Below, one piece after another: positions 1 through 6,930 of a stretch of 10,837 nucleotides of DNA (the first letter of the stretch is position 1; the number at the start of each line of letters is the position of its first letter). This DNA is from Dehalococcoidales bacterium. GTDB lineage: Bacteria > Chloroflexota > Dehalococcoidia > Dehalococcoidales > RBG-16-60-22. Made by a program: the position numbers and the translations under genes. A model generated the notes under the pieces. It was not told the DNA's origin, did no database searches, and saw nothing but the letters and a program-made list of their open reading frames with translations. The stretch spans positions 1 through 10,837 of the forward strand of contig JADHXF010000054.1 in the NCBI GenBank assembly GCA_016783105.1, in the 5' to 3' direction.

Positions 1-2
1 TC

Positions 3-425
3 GGCTCCTTTCAAACTGTTGAAGCCATGAAAATTCTGACCGGCGCCGAGGAAATAAACCGCGATGTTATTTACCTCGATGTCTGGCAGGGAACTTTCGA
101 GCGTTTCCGGCCCCGTTTCCGACCGGACTGTCCTGCCTGTAAAGGCAGTTATGAGTTTTTAAAGAGGCAGTTCGGCGTGAGAGCGACCACGCTTTGCGGC
201 CAATACTCGGTACAGGTCTTCGACCCCAGGATGGAAAAAATCTCTCTGCCTGAACTGGCGAAACATCTTAAAGCATCGGGTGAAGTGAGCTATAAAGAAA
301 ACATGATAAATTTCAAGGTCAACGGTCATAAAATGGTAATTTTCCCGGACGGCCGGCTCATTCTGCGCAACAGTTTTGACGAGCCTCTGGCAAGAGAGCT
401 GTACGTCAAATACATCCATGGATGA
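3..425 (+). CDS. ThiF/HesA/MoeB-family adenylyltransferase, C-terminal part (5' end outside window)
   Basis: The frame is open from the window edge, and the residues before the first ATG (at 27) read GSFQTVEA, the usual helix before 'KILTG' in ThiF/MoeB proteins, so that ATG is internal and the gene is cut by the edge. A CPAC motif (about 129-140) is the second half of the structural zinc site of E1-like enzymes. The remainder, with LCGQYSVQVFDP and an IFPDGRLIL strand near the end, matches the C-terminal extension of ThiF/HesA-type adenylyltransferases. Such enzymes adenylate the C-terminal glycine of a ThiS/MoaD-like sulfur carrier so that it can become a thiocarboxylate. The cysteine synthase 28 bases downstream suggests that the activated carrier serves cysteine synthesis, as with CysO/CysM, rather than only thiamine or molybdopterin; this is inference. 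The nucleotide-binding half and catalytic cysteine are not visible. The gene ends normally in TGA, showing that TGA is a stop codon here. Confidence 0.85.
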   Translation, partial: GSFQTVEAMKILTGAEEINRDVIYLDVWQGTFERFRPRFRPDCPACKGSYEFLKRQFGVRATTLCGQYSVQVFDPRMEKISLPELAKHLKASGEVSYKENMINFKVNGHKMVIFPDGRLILRNSFDEPLARELYVKYIHG

Positions 426-445
426 GCTATAACAATATCAGATAC

Positions 446-450
446 AGGAG
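446..450 (+). promoter_or_regulatory. Ribosome binding site for cysteine synthase, start ambiguous
   Basis: AGGAG lies 3 bases before the ATG at 454 and 9 bases before a second in-frame ATG at 460. A 3-base gap is unusually tight, so translation may begin at 460 and give a protein two residues shorter. Confidence 0.6.
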
Positions 451-453
451 TTA

Positions 454-1458
454 ATGGAGATGGCAAAGACAAATTTTAATAAAGTAGCAAAACTTAAATA
501 TAAAGGGATAGAAATACCGGAGCTGACCCGGGGCATCGCCAGGGACTCAAGCGAGCTCATCGGGAACACACCACTGGTTAGACTAAATCGAGTCACCAGG
601 GGGGCACTGGCTGACGTCGTCGCCAAACTTGAATCTTTCAATCCGGCTGGCAGTGTCAAGGACCGCATCGGCGTGTCCATGATACTGGACGCTGAAGCAA
701 AGGGGCTGATAAACAAAGACACGGCCATTATTGAGCCTACCAGCGGCAATACCGGCATTGCCCTCGCCTTTGTCTGCGCGGCCAGAGGATACCGGCTGAT
801 TCTCACCATGCCCGATACGATGTCCGTGGAGCGCCGGCAGTTACTGGCTATCTTTGGCGCAGAACTGGTCTTGACGCCCGGGTCGGAGGGGATGAAGGGG
901 GCCATCAGAAAGGCGGAAGAACTGGCTGCGGAAACCCGTAACTCCTTTATTCCACAGCAGTTTAAAAATCCAGCCAACGTGGAAATACACCGTCTCACTA
1001 CCGCTGAAGAAATCTGGCGTGATACTGAGGGCCAGGTGGATATTCTGGTTTCAGGAGTTGGCACTGGTGGCACCATTACCGGGGTGGCCGAGGTTATCAA
1101 GTCAAGGAAACCCGAGTTTAAGGCCATCGCCATCGAGCCGGTTGACTCTCCAGTACTCTCCGGAGGTAAACCAGGCCCGCACAAGATTCAGGGCATTGGC
1201 GCCGGCTTTGTCCCCGATATCCTCCGAACCGACCTGGTTGATGAAATAATCAAGGTGGCCAACGAAGATGCCGGCAACATGGCGAGAAGGCTAGCTAAAG
1301 AAGAGGGAATACTGGCCGGCATATCTTCCGGTGCCGCCGCCTGGGCAGCTTTGGAAGTGGCCAAAAGGCCGGAAAATAAAGATAAACTTATCGTAGTTGT
1401 ATTACCAGATACAGGGGAACGTTATTTATCTACCTGGCTTTTCCAGGATGTTCTTTAA
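454..1458 (+). CDS. cysK: PLP-dependent cysteine synthase (O-acetylserine sulfhydrylase family)
   Basis: A fold-type II PLP enzyme that forms L-cysteine from an activated serine and a sulfur donor in the cytoplasm. Landmarks in order are [11 protein letters not shown] (34-44), the PLP Schiff-base lysine K69 in NPAGSVKDR, the substrate loop TSGNTG (96-101), the phosphate-binding GVGTGGT (201-207), SSGA (291-294) and [10 protein letters not shown] (319-328). All active-site motifs are intact. The length (334) is slightly above the usual 300-320 because about 30 extra, fairly basic residues precede the conserved start of the fold. The ThiF-like gene just upstream raises the possibility that the sulfur donor is a thiocarboxylated carrier protein, as for CysM with CysO, rather than free sulfide, and that the acceptor is O-phosphoserine. 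Sequence alone does not settle CysK versus CysM type. The start may be 454 or 460. It probably shares a transcript with the ThiF gene. Confidence 0.93.
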   Translation: MEMAKTNFNKVAKLKYKGIEIPELTRGIARDSSELIGNTPLVRLNRVTRGALADVVAKLESFNPAGSVKDRIGVSMILDAEAKGLINKDTAIIEPTSGNTGIALAFVCAARGYRLILTMPDTMSVERRQLLAIFGAELVLTPGSEGMKGAIRKAEELAAETRNSFIPQQFKNPANVEIHRLTTAEEIWRDTEGQVDILVSGVGTGGTITGVAEVIKSRKPEFKAIAIEPVDSPVLSGGKPGPHKIQGIGAGFVPDILRTDLVDEIIKVANEDAGNMARRLAKEEGILAGISSGAAAWAALEVAKRPENKDKLIVVVLPDTGERYLSTWLFQDVL

Positions 1459-1523
1459 GTTACCGGATTTCACGGCATAAAGAGGCTAGACGTGTTTGGA
1501 ATTTTAACAGAAGATATTCAGAC

Positions 1524-1631
1524 TGTTTTTACCCGGGGAGTGGCATCGGGTGGAATGGGGATAAAGGCGCGCAGGGGGGTGATGACGCTATGGGTCATGA
1601 CTGGCCCGAAAGGGCAAGCCGGGTGAGAACA
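1524..1631 (+). ncRNA. Candidate structured leader RNA upstream of the homocysteine-synthesis gene
   Basis: Bases 1524-1536 (TGTTTTTACCCGG) can pair with 1619-1631 (CCGGGTGAGAACA) to give a 13-bp closing helix with two G-U pairs. It encloses about 80 bases containing a GCCC-GAAA-GGGC hairpin (1604-1615) with a GNRA tetraloop and an ATGAC/GTCAT hairpin (1582-1586 with 1594-1598). The enclosed strand is purine- and G-rich (about 1537-1580), as in many riboswitch cores. The element ends 10 bases before the start of the AAAGGAA ribosome-binding stretch and 26 bases before the GTG start, where a cis-regulatory RNA would sit. I could not match it to a known riboswitch class. A SAM, methionine, homocysteine or cobalamin-type ligand would fit the gene but is speculation. 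Confidence 0.45.
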
Positions 1632-1657
1632 TTTAATTCAAGAAAGGAACAGAAAAA

Positions 1658-2866
1658 GTGAAAACTATTGCCGAAATCAACGACAAAATCCGAGAAGGTC
1701 AGGCGGTGGTCGTTACCGCTGAGGAGATAATCGATATTGCGGAGAAGAAGGGCACCGCAAAAGCCGCCCAGGAAGTAGATGTAGTCACCACCGGGACCTT
1801 TGGCCCAATGTGTTCCTCGGGCGCCTACTTCAATGTCGGCCATGCCAAGCCGAGAATAAAGCTCGGTGGGGGTAAAGTTTACCTCAACGAAATTCCAGTT
1901 TACGCCGGGTTCGCCGCGGTGGACATCTTCCTCGGGGCAACCGCCATCCCGGATGACGACCCGAGAAACAGAACCCACCCCGGTGATTTCAGCTACGGCG
2001 GCGGCCACGTCATCGAGGAGCTTGTCGCCGGGAAGGACGTCAGGCTTGAAGCCACCGCCTACGGCACGGACTGCTATCCCAGGAAAAAGCTGGAGACCTG
2101 GCTCAATATCCAGGACCTCAACGAAGCGGTTTTATTCAACGTGAGAAATGCCTACCAGAACTACAATGTAGCGGTAAATCTATCGGATAAGACCATTTAC
2201 ACGTATATGGGCATACTCAAGCCCCGGCTGGGAAACGCCAACTACTGCAGCGCCGGCCAGCTATCACCCTTGCTGAATGACCCACACTACAAGACTATCG
2301 GCATCGGCACCAAGATATTCCTGGGAGGAGACATCGGGTATGTCGCCTGGCAGGGAACGCAGCATAACCCCGGCGTTCCCCGAGGGGACAATGGCGTGCC
2401 GAAACGACCGTCCGGAACGCTGGCCGTGATTGGTGACTTAAAGCAAATGAAGCCGGAATGGCTCCGCGGAGCCACCTTTCTAGGCTACGGCTGCACCATC
2501 ACCGTGGGCATTGGCGTCCCCATACCGATACTCTCCGAGGAAATCCTCACCTACACACTGGTGAAAGACTCCGACGTCGTCGCCCCTATCGTCGATTATT
2601 CCGAGGCATATCCCCAGAGAAAGCCCGATAACCTTGGAGAGGTAAGCTACGGACAGCTTAAAACCGGACGGATAAAGGTTGACGGTAAAGACGTTCCCAC
2701 CACTTCGTTGTCCAGCTATTCCAAAGCGGTGGAAATCGCCAATATCTTGAAAGACTGGATACAGAGAGGAGAATTTCTCCTGACCGAACCGGTAGCACCA
2801 CTGCCCGGGGCCGAGTCCGGCATCAAGTTCAAGAACCTTGAAGAGCGGCCGCAACGGGAATCGTAA
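1658..2866 (+). CDS. DUF39 homocysteine biosynthesis protein (MA1821-type)
   Basis: A 402-residue protein of the DUF39 family, implicated in methanogens and other anaerobes in making L-homocysteine from aspartate semialdehyde and sulfide, which bypasses O-acyl-homoserine. Characteristic segments are TTGTFGPMCSSGAYFNVGH (44-62), PGDFSYGGGHVIEELVAG (108-125), YGTDCYPRK (135-143) and LGGDIGYVAWQGTQHNPG. Cysteines C52 and C139 lie in the most family-like segments and are candidates for the sulfur-handling residues. There is no C-terminal CBS pair, unlike some archaeal members. The partner NIL/ferredoxin-domain protein often encoded with it is not in this window. It starts at GTG 1658, with AAAGGAA 9 bases or so upstream; no better start is visible. 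The cysteine synthase upstream and the methionine-synthase-related gene downstream place it in a cysteine-homocysteine-methionine cluster. The preceding gap carries a candidate regulatory RNA. Confidence 0.88.
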   Translation: MKTIAEINDKIREGQAVVVTAEEIIDIAEKKGTAKAAQEVDVVTTGTFGPMCSSGAYFNVGHAKPRIKLGGGKVYLNEIPVYAGFAAVDIFLGATAIPDDDPRNRTHPGDFSYGGGHVIEELVAGKDVRLEATAYGTDCYPRKKLETWLNIQDLNEAVLFNVRNAYQNYNVAVNLSDKTIYTYMGILKPRLGNANYCSAGQLSPLLNDPHYKTIGIGTKIFLGGDIGYVAWQGTQHNPGVPRGDNGVPKRPSGTLAVIGDLKQMKPEWLRGATFLGYGCTITVGIGVPIPILSEEILTYTLVKDSDVVAPIVDYSEAYPQRKPDNLGEVSYGQLKTGRIKVDGKDVPTTSLSSYSKAVEIANILKDWIQRGEFLLTEPVAPLPGAESGIKFKNLEERPQRES

Positions 2867-2879
2867 AGAGTTTATCCAA

Positions 2880-2926
2880 CATACCTGTAGAGGGTCATCG
2901 TTTATGTCGGGCCCTCTACGGGTATG
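2880..2926 (+). terminator. 15-bp hairpin after the DUF39 gene, possible terminator or processing site
   Basis: CATACCTGTAGAGGG (2880-2894) pairs with CCCTCTACGGGTATG (2912-2926), with one G-U pair and a 17-base loop. It starts 14 bases after the DUF39 stop and ends 23 bases before the next ATG. No T-tract follows on either strand, so it is not a classical intrinsic terminator. It may instead stabilise a 3' end, be processed, or belong to a mobile repeat. Confidence 0.5.
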
Positions 2927-2949
2927 AGGGGAAGCGTATAGGGAAAACT

Positions 2950-3651
2950 ATGGAAGTAATAGATAATATTCCAGTCAAGTTAGAGCTTGATGATGTGGTA
3001 AAGAAAACGCGTCTTCGCAATGTGAACGAGGATGTTAAGGAAATTATTCATGAATTATTTGACACGGTTCGTCCTATAGCTAAGCCAAAAGCTGTATTTG
3101 AGATTTCTTGCGTTGATAATAAGCAGGGAGACTCGTTAGATATTGGAGGTATAAGATTTACCAGCCATGTTCTGAGAGTTAATTCGGATAAGGTAGAAAG
3201 AGTTTTTCCGTATATAGTAACTTGCGGTAGAGAAATAGATGAAATAAAAATTCCACAATCTCAATTGCTGAAACAATATTTCCTGGACCAGATTAAGGAG
3301 ATAACAGTACGCTCAGCACTTAGCTATCTGCATGATTATATACGAGCTAATCATGCCTGTTGACAGATGTCAAGAATGGCGCCAGGTTCTGGCGCCGCCG
3401 ATGTTTGGCCGATAACACAGCAGAAAGAGCTGTTTTCTATCTTTGGTAACGTTGAAGACCTAATTGGTGTGCGATTGACAGACAAGTATCTAATGATACC
3501 AATAAAATCGGTTTCTGGAATATTCTTCCAGACGAAAACTACCTTTATAACTTGCCAATTATGTCCGAGGGAAGCATGTATTGGAAGAAGAGCAGAGTAT
3601 GACCTGGGTCTAGTCGGAAAATACCGAGAAGAGATGATTACTCAAGAATAG
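2950..3651 (+). CDS. Stand-alone B12-dependent methionine synthase activation-domain protein, probable selenoprotein (in-frame TGA at codon 138)
   Basis: Two open stretches in the same frame (2950-3360 and 3364-3651) are separated by a single TGA at 3361-3363. Together they give 233 residues, about the size of free-standing homologues of the MetH reactivation domain. The domain's signature lies after the TGA: MAPGSG (143-148), WPITQQKELF (153-162), IGVRLT (172-177), MIPIKSVSGI (182-191) and C202-x2-C205-x4-C210-x-x-R, which could bind a metal or Fe-S cluster. The N-terminal part has TCGREID (91-97) and helical segments. In MetH this domain binds S-adenosylmethionine and helps remethylate inactive cob(II)alamin; free-standing forms probably service corrinoid proteins. 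The second half lacks its own ribosome binding site, and a strong hairpin follows the TGA, so decoding as selenocysteine (U138, next to C137) is the favoured reading. Alternatives are a recent nonsense mutation, reinitiation at ATG 3367, or a sequencing error. The start is ATG 2950, preceded by GGGA. Base composition is visibly more AT-rich than the flanking genes. Confidence 0.75.
3361..3397 (+). promoter_or_regulatory. Candidate bacterial SECIS element (UGA plus hairpin)
   Basis: The TGA (3361-3363) is followed by GGCGCCAG (3378-3385), loop GTT (3386-3388) and CTGGCGCC (3389-3396). This is a perfect 8-bp stem, extendable by a T-G pair (3377/3397). The apical loop begins with G and lies 22 bases after the TGA, within the spacing described for bacterial SECIS elements. 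The apex CAGGTTCTG resembles the CAGGTCTG apex of E. coli fdhF. No bulged U is apparent. The GC-rich codons of the stem stand out in an otherwise AT-rich gene, suggesting selection on the RNA and not only on the protein. Confidence 0.55.
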
Positions 3652-3909
3652 GCTGTGGTTGCATCGAGGTTAGAACCTGCGGCAAAACAAACCACATAAT
3701 TATTGCAGATAAAACCTTACGTGAAAGACAATAATTTAGTGTTGATACGGTCAAAGTTGCTGTCCCCATGAAAGAGTCCGGTTATAATGTTAGTAAAATA
3801 GGGGCAAGTGTTAAATGAGAAGTATATTATGAGATACGCGACGTCGTTTGAAAATGGGGAGAGTATAGGCGGCAGCGTAACAATAAACTCGTACTTATGC
3901 TACTTACGA
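3652..3909. other. Gene-poor, AT-rich spacer
   Basis: I see no convincing gene in these 258 bases. The +3 frame is protein-like in two pieces (about 3603-3730 and 3735-3817) but is broken by a TAA and has no plausible start, so it may be decayed coding sequence or chance. A short near-palindrome AGGTTAGAACCT lies near 3668-3679. No clear promoter or T-tract terminator was found. The genes on either side converge on this spacer. Confidence 0.5.
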
Positions 3910-4350
3910 TTATTCAATTGAGAACAAAAGCTCAATGAGTATAGCTAGTGTCTTAACTGATCGTTTGATTGAGTCCATATCCTGATTTGAACCGGATGTG
4001 CTATCTACCCATTTTTCTAGTTCAGCTGACAGGTCAAGTATTACCTTTCTTAGTTCCCCGGTGGTTTGCTTATTTTTAAGTGCACTTACCTCTTTAATAA
4101 TCTCAGGGGTAGCTATTGGGTTCAATTGTTCTAAAGCCACAGAAACCTTGAGTTCGCTCAACCCTTGCTGTAGCTCTCTTACTTTTTGTCTTTGCTCAGC
4201 GTGGTCTTGTTCTGCTTTGGTTTGCTCTCGCTCTACCCTGGTGATCTCTTTGGACAGCCGCAAGAGCTCTTCTAATCCACTTTCGGTAGATTTCGATTCC
4301 ATTTCAACTTGTCCGCTATTGATATGACCTGTCTCTATAAAGGATACCAC
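3910..4350 (-). CDS. Hypothetical small coiled-coil protein
   Basis: I do not recognise this protein. The frame encodes up to 146 residues starting at GTG 4350; an ATG at 4302 (residue 17) is an alternative, and neither has a strong ribosome binding site. Residues from about 20 to 70 are rich in E, K, R, Q and L with heptad-like spacing (for example LLRLSKEITRVEREQ and LQQGLSELKVSVALEQL), predicting a coiled coil. A second helical region (about 85-115) precedes a serine/asparagine-rich linker, and the C-terminus is a short hydrophobic helix ending in LAILIELLFSIE. There is no signal peptide, cysteine or catalytic motif. It has normal-looking amino acid composition and is AT-richer than the heme operon, so it is probably a real accessory gene rather than a shadow. 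It stands alone, on the same strand as the downstream end of the heme operon but 299 bases from hemL, so co-transcription is uncertain. Confidence 0.5.
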   Translation of the reverse strand: MVSFIETGHINSGQVEMESKSTESGLEELLRLSKEITRVEREQTKAEQDHAEQRQKVRELQQGLSELKVSVALEQLNPIATPEIIKEVSALKNKQTTGELRKVILDLSAELEKWVDSTSGSNQDMDSIKRSVKTLAILIELLFSIE

Positions 4351-4649
4351 TTCTTAAGTTAGAGTTACCAGCATTCTAGCCTCAGGAGCAGGCGGCCGCG
4401 GGGTATGTGCTGCTATCGCGGCACGCTGCATAAAATCTCCACACGAATTGTCCGCTTCGGAAGTTCAGGAAGAATTAATTCGACAGGGAGCTGATTTGGG
4501 GGGTCAATAGATACGTGTCGAGGTGGAAATGAAGGCAGTTGCTGCCCCAGAGGCTACAATACCGTTGGCACTAACTTAAAAATCGGGCCATTTGATGTGG
4601 GCAGGTCAGGCTCACCTGTGCTACGACAAAGTGCGCAAGACATTTTCCC
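4351..4649. other. Intergenic region downstream of hemL with no recognisable gene
   Basis: No RNA gene or complete ORF could be supported in these 299 bases. On the - strand there is a short open stretch of about 46 codons (about 4552-4415) without a start or ribosome binding site, possibly a remnant. A weak 5-bp hairpin CAGGT/ACCTG lies near 4603-4619 just after the hemL stop but has no following T-tract, so it is not called as the operon terminator. Composition is mixed, with a GC-rich patch near 4390-4430. Confidence 0.45.
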
Positions 4650-5939
4650 TTAAACTTCCAGCCGGTTAAACGCCTTCTCAATCGCCCCGATAGTAAAGTC
4701 GATATCCTCCTCGCTATGGGCCGTGGAAATAAACGCCGCCTCAAACTGTGAGGGTGGCCAGTATACTCCCTCGGACAGGAGTTGCTGGAAGAATCGACCA
4801 AAAAGCTTCGTGTCGGCCTGTGATACTGATTCGTAATCAAGTACCGGATTACCCGTGAAAAATACGGTGAGCAGTGAGGCAAGTCGGGAGATGTTCAACT
4901 TGAAATTCAAAGAACCAGCTACCCTGGTAATGCCTTCCTCAAGACGGGAAGTGGTGCTTTCTAGTTGTTCATAGACTCCGGGCTGACTTAAGACCTTCAG
5001 GGTCTCAATCCCTGCGGTCATCGCCAGGGGGTTTCCAGACAGTGTACCCGCCTGATAAACCGGGCCGGTTGGTGCCATCATCTTCATAATCTCTCTTTTG
5101 CCCCCGTAGGCACCTACCGGTAGTCCGCCGCCAATAACCTTGCCCAGGCAGGTCAGGTCCGGAGTTATGCCATATATGGCCTGCGCTCCTTCATAAGCTA
5201 CCCTGAAACCGGTAATGACCTCGTCAAAAATGAGGAGAGCACCGGAGCGGCTGGTCAGGCTACGCAGGTTATCCAGAAAACCGGGTTGGGGCGGTACTAC
5301 GCCTATATTGGCCGCCACTGGCTCCACGATGACCGCGGCAATTTCTTCAGGGTAATGCTGGAATAACTCGGCTACGGCATCATCGTTGTTATAGGGTGCT
5401 ACCAGTGTATTCTGGGCGTAACTGGTCGGCACGCCGGGAGAGTTAGGCAAGCTTAAAGTGGCCAGCCCCGAGCCACCTTTCACCAGTAATCCATCGGCAT
5501 GGCCGTGATAGCCGCCGGCGAATTTAACTATCTTATCCCGGCCGGTAAAGGCCCTCGCCAGGCGCAGTGCCGTCATGGTGGCTTCGGTACCGGAGTTAAC
5601 AAAGCGAATCATCTCGATGGAGGGGATGGCGGTGGAAATCATTTTTGCCAGGATTACCTCCAGCTCCGTTGGGGCACCAAAGCTGGTACCCCGCTCTGCC
5701 GCCCGTTTCAACGCGTCAATTACCTGCGGATGGGAGTGCCCCAGAATTAACGGTCCCCAGGAGCAGACGTAGTCAATGAACTCGTTGCCGTCCTCATCAT
5801 AGATTCGCGAACCTTTACCTCTAGCTATGAACGGCGGTGTACCACCTACGGCTTTGAAGGCGCGCACCGGGCTATCGACACCGCCCGGTAAATAATTTTG
5901 AGCTTCCTGAAAGATTTTTTGGGAACGTGCGAAATTCAT
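4650..5939 (-). CDS. hemL: Glutamate-1-semialdehyde 2,1-aminomutase
   Basis: A PLP-dependent cytoplasmic enzyme that isomerises glutamate-1-semialdehyde to 5-aminolevulinate, the second step of the C5 route. At 429 residues it has the standard length. Landmarks are [11 protein letters not shown] (18-28), [15 protein letters not shown] (115-129), GGYHGHADG (142-150), the cofactor-contacting FDEVITGFR (238-246) and the Schiff-base lysine K267 in [17 protein letters not shown]. The N-terminal [11 protein letters not shown] matches the normal family start, supporting ATG 5939. A strong AGGAGG at 5945-5950 sits 5 bases before the start and overlaps the hemB stop codon, so the two are likely translationally coupled. 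It is the last gene of the operon visible here; nothing resembling a strong terminator follows it. Confidence 0.97.
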   Translation of the reverse strand: MNFARSQKIFQEAQNYLPGGVDSPVRAFKAVGGTPPFIARGKGSRIYDEDGNEFIDYVCSWGPLILGHSHPQVIDALKRAAERGTSFGAPTELEVILAKMISTAIPSIEMIRFVNSGTEATMTALRLARAFTGRDKIVKFAGGYHGHADGLLVKGGSGLATLSLPNSPGVPTSYAQNTLVAPYNNDDAVAELFQHYPEEIAAVIVEPVAANIGVVPPQPGFLDNLRSLTSRSGALLIFDEVITGFRVAYEGAQAIYGITPDLTCLGKVIGGGLPVGAYGGKREIMKMMAPTGPVYQAGTLSGNPLAMTAGIETLKVLSQPGVYEQLESTTSRLEEGITRVAGSLNFKLNISRLASLLTVFFTGNPVLDYESVSQADTKLFGRFFQQLLSEGVYWPPSQFEAAFISTAHSEEDIDFTIGAIEKAFNRLEV

Positions 5940-5949
5940 GAAGGCCTCC

Positions 5950-6930
5950 TTATGTTATACGTAGCCATCGGGCAGCGTCCTTGGCGTGATAGGTCAGTAT
6001 GATATCCGCTCCGGCTCGTTTGATGGCAGTGAGAGTTTCCAGTACCACGTTCTGTTCATCCAGCCAACCGCGCTGGGCGGCAGCTTTCACCATGGCATAC
6101 TCCCCGCTGACGTTGTAGGCAGCCAGGGGGTAGTTAAAGTTATCACGTACCTGCCGGATTACGTCCAGATAGGCCAGGGCCGGTTTGACCATGATGATGT
6201 CGGCGCCCTCGGCAATGTCTTGCTCTACCTCCCGCAAAGCTTCTCGCACGTTGGGCGGGTCCATCTGGTAGGCACGGCGGTCGCCAAACTGCGGGGTTGA
6301 TTCCGCGGCTTCCCGGAATGGCCCGTAGTATGCCGAAGCGTACTTGGCAGCATAAGAGAGGATGGGGATATGCTGAAATCCCTTTTCGTCCAGCACCTCC
6401 CGAACTGCCTTTACCCGACCATCCATCATATCCGAAGGCGCAACGATATCAGCACCGGCTTCCACGTGCGATATGGCCATTTTGGCCAGTAATGGTAAAG
6501 TCCGGTCATTATCTACCTGTCCATCGGCAACTATGCCGCAGTGACCGTGACTGGTATACTCGCAAAGGCAGACATCGGTTATCACCAGCATTTCGGGGGC
6601 GGACTTCTTGATGGCTCGTATCGCTTGCTGGATAACTCCTTCCGGGAGGTAGGCTGAGGAGCCAGTTTCATCCTTGTCTTCCGGGATGCCGAAGAGGAGA
6701 ACGGCAGGGATTTTCAGGCTCGCCACCTCTTCTATCTCTCGCGACAGCTGGTCTGGCGAGTAGCGAAAGATGCCGGGCATTGAAGTTATTTCCTGTTTTA
6801 TGCCCCTGCCTTCCGCGACGAACATCGGGTAAATGAAGTCGTCAACGTCAACCCTATTTTCCCGGACCAGGGATCTTAATGGCTCTGTCCGGCGCAGACG
6901 GCGCAGGCGCAACTGAGGAAAGACTGACAT
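5950..6930 (-). CDS. hemB: Delta-aminolevulinic acid dehydratase (porphobilinogen synthase)
   Basis: Condenses two 5-aminolevulinate molecules to porphobilinogen. The 326-residue length is typical. The two Schiff-base lysines are K196 in [15 protein letters not shown] and K249 in [13 protein letters not shown]121, C123 and C131 in [14 protein letters not shown] form the cysteine triad of the zinc-dependent type, rather than the aspartate-rich magnesium type. [14 protein letters not shown] (11-24) is the usual N-terminal arm. The start ATG follows directly on the TAG stop of cobA-hemD with no bases between, and GGAG lies 6 bases upstream inside that gene, so coupled translation is likely. All catalytic residues are intact. 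Confidence 0.97.
   Translation of the reverse strand: MSVFPQLRLRRLRRTEPLRSLVRENRVDVDDFIYPMFVAEGRGIKQEITSMPGIFRYSPDQLSREIEEVASLKIPAVLLFGIPEDKDETGSSAYLPEGVIQQAIRAIKKSAPEMLVITDVCLCEYTSHGHCGIVADGQVDNDRTLPLLAKMAISHVEAGADIVAPSDMMDGRVKAVREVLDEKGFQHIPILSYAAKYASAYYGPFREAAESTPQFGDRRAYQMDPPNVREALREVEQDIAEGADIIMVKPALAYLDVIRQVRDNFNYPLAAYNVSGEYAMVKAAAQRGWLDEQNVVLETLTAIKRAGADIILTYHAKDAARWLRIT

Noticed and set aside
438..1184. Long - strand ORF opposite cysteine synthase
   Set aside because: Serine/alanine-rich shadow translation of a clearly real gene on the + strand, with no recognisable motif.
1591..1630. GGGTCATGACTGGC...CCGGG words resembling the ZTP (pfl) riboswitch core, and word similarity to SAM-I/SAM-IV riboswitches
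   Set aside because: The words are present, but the helix that should close a ZTP core (GGGTC with a downstream GACCC) is missing and the order of elements does not fit SAM-I or SAM-IV. I kept only an unclassified structured RNA.
3367..3651. Second half of the activation-domain gene as an independent 94-residue protein
   Set aside because: No ribosome binding site before ATG 3367, same frame as the upstream part, and the domain would lack its N-terminal half. Reinitiation remains possible but is less economical than selenocysteine read-through.
3603..3817. Protein-like reading in the +3 frame (…GCGCIEVRTCGKTNH… and …VDTVKVAVPMKESGY…)
   Set aside because: Interrupted by a TAA near 3730, no start codon with a ribosome binding site, and no recognised family. 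It may be a decayed gene, but chance cannot be excluded.
4415..4552. Open stretch of about 46 codons on the - strand, proline-rich
   Set aside because: No start codon or ribosome binding site and no similarity I recognise; too short to call as a gene.
4603..4619. Hairpin CAGGT/ACCTG after hemL as an operon terminator
   Set aside because: Only 5 bp and no T-tract downstream on the - strand.
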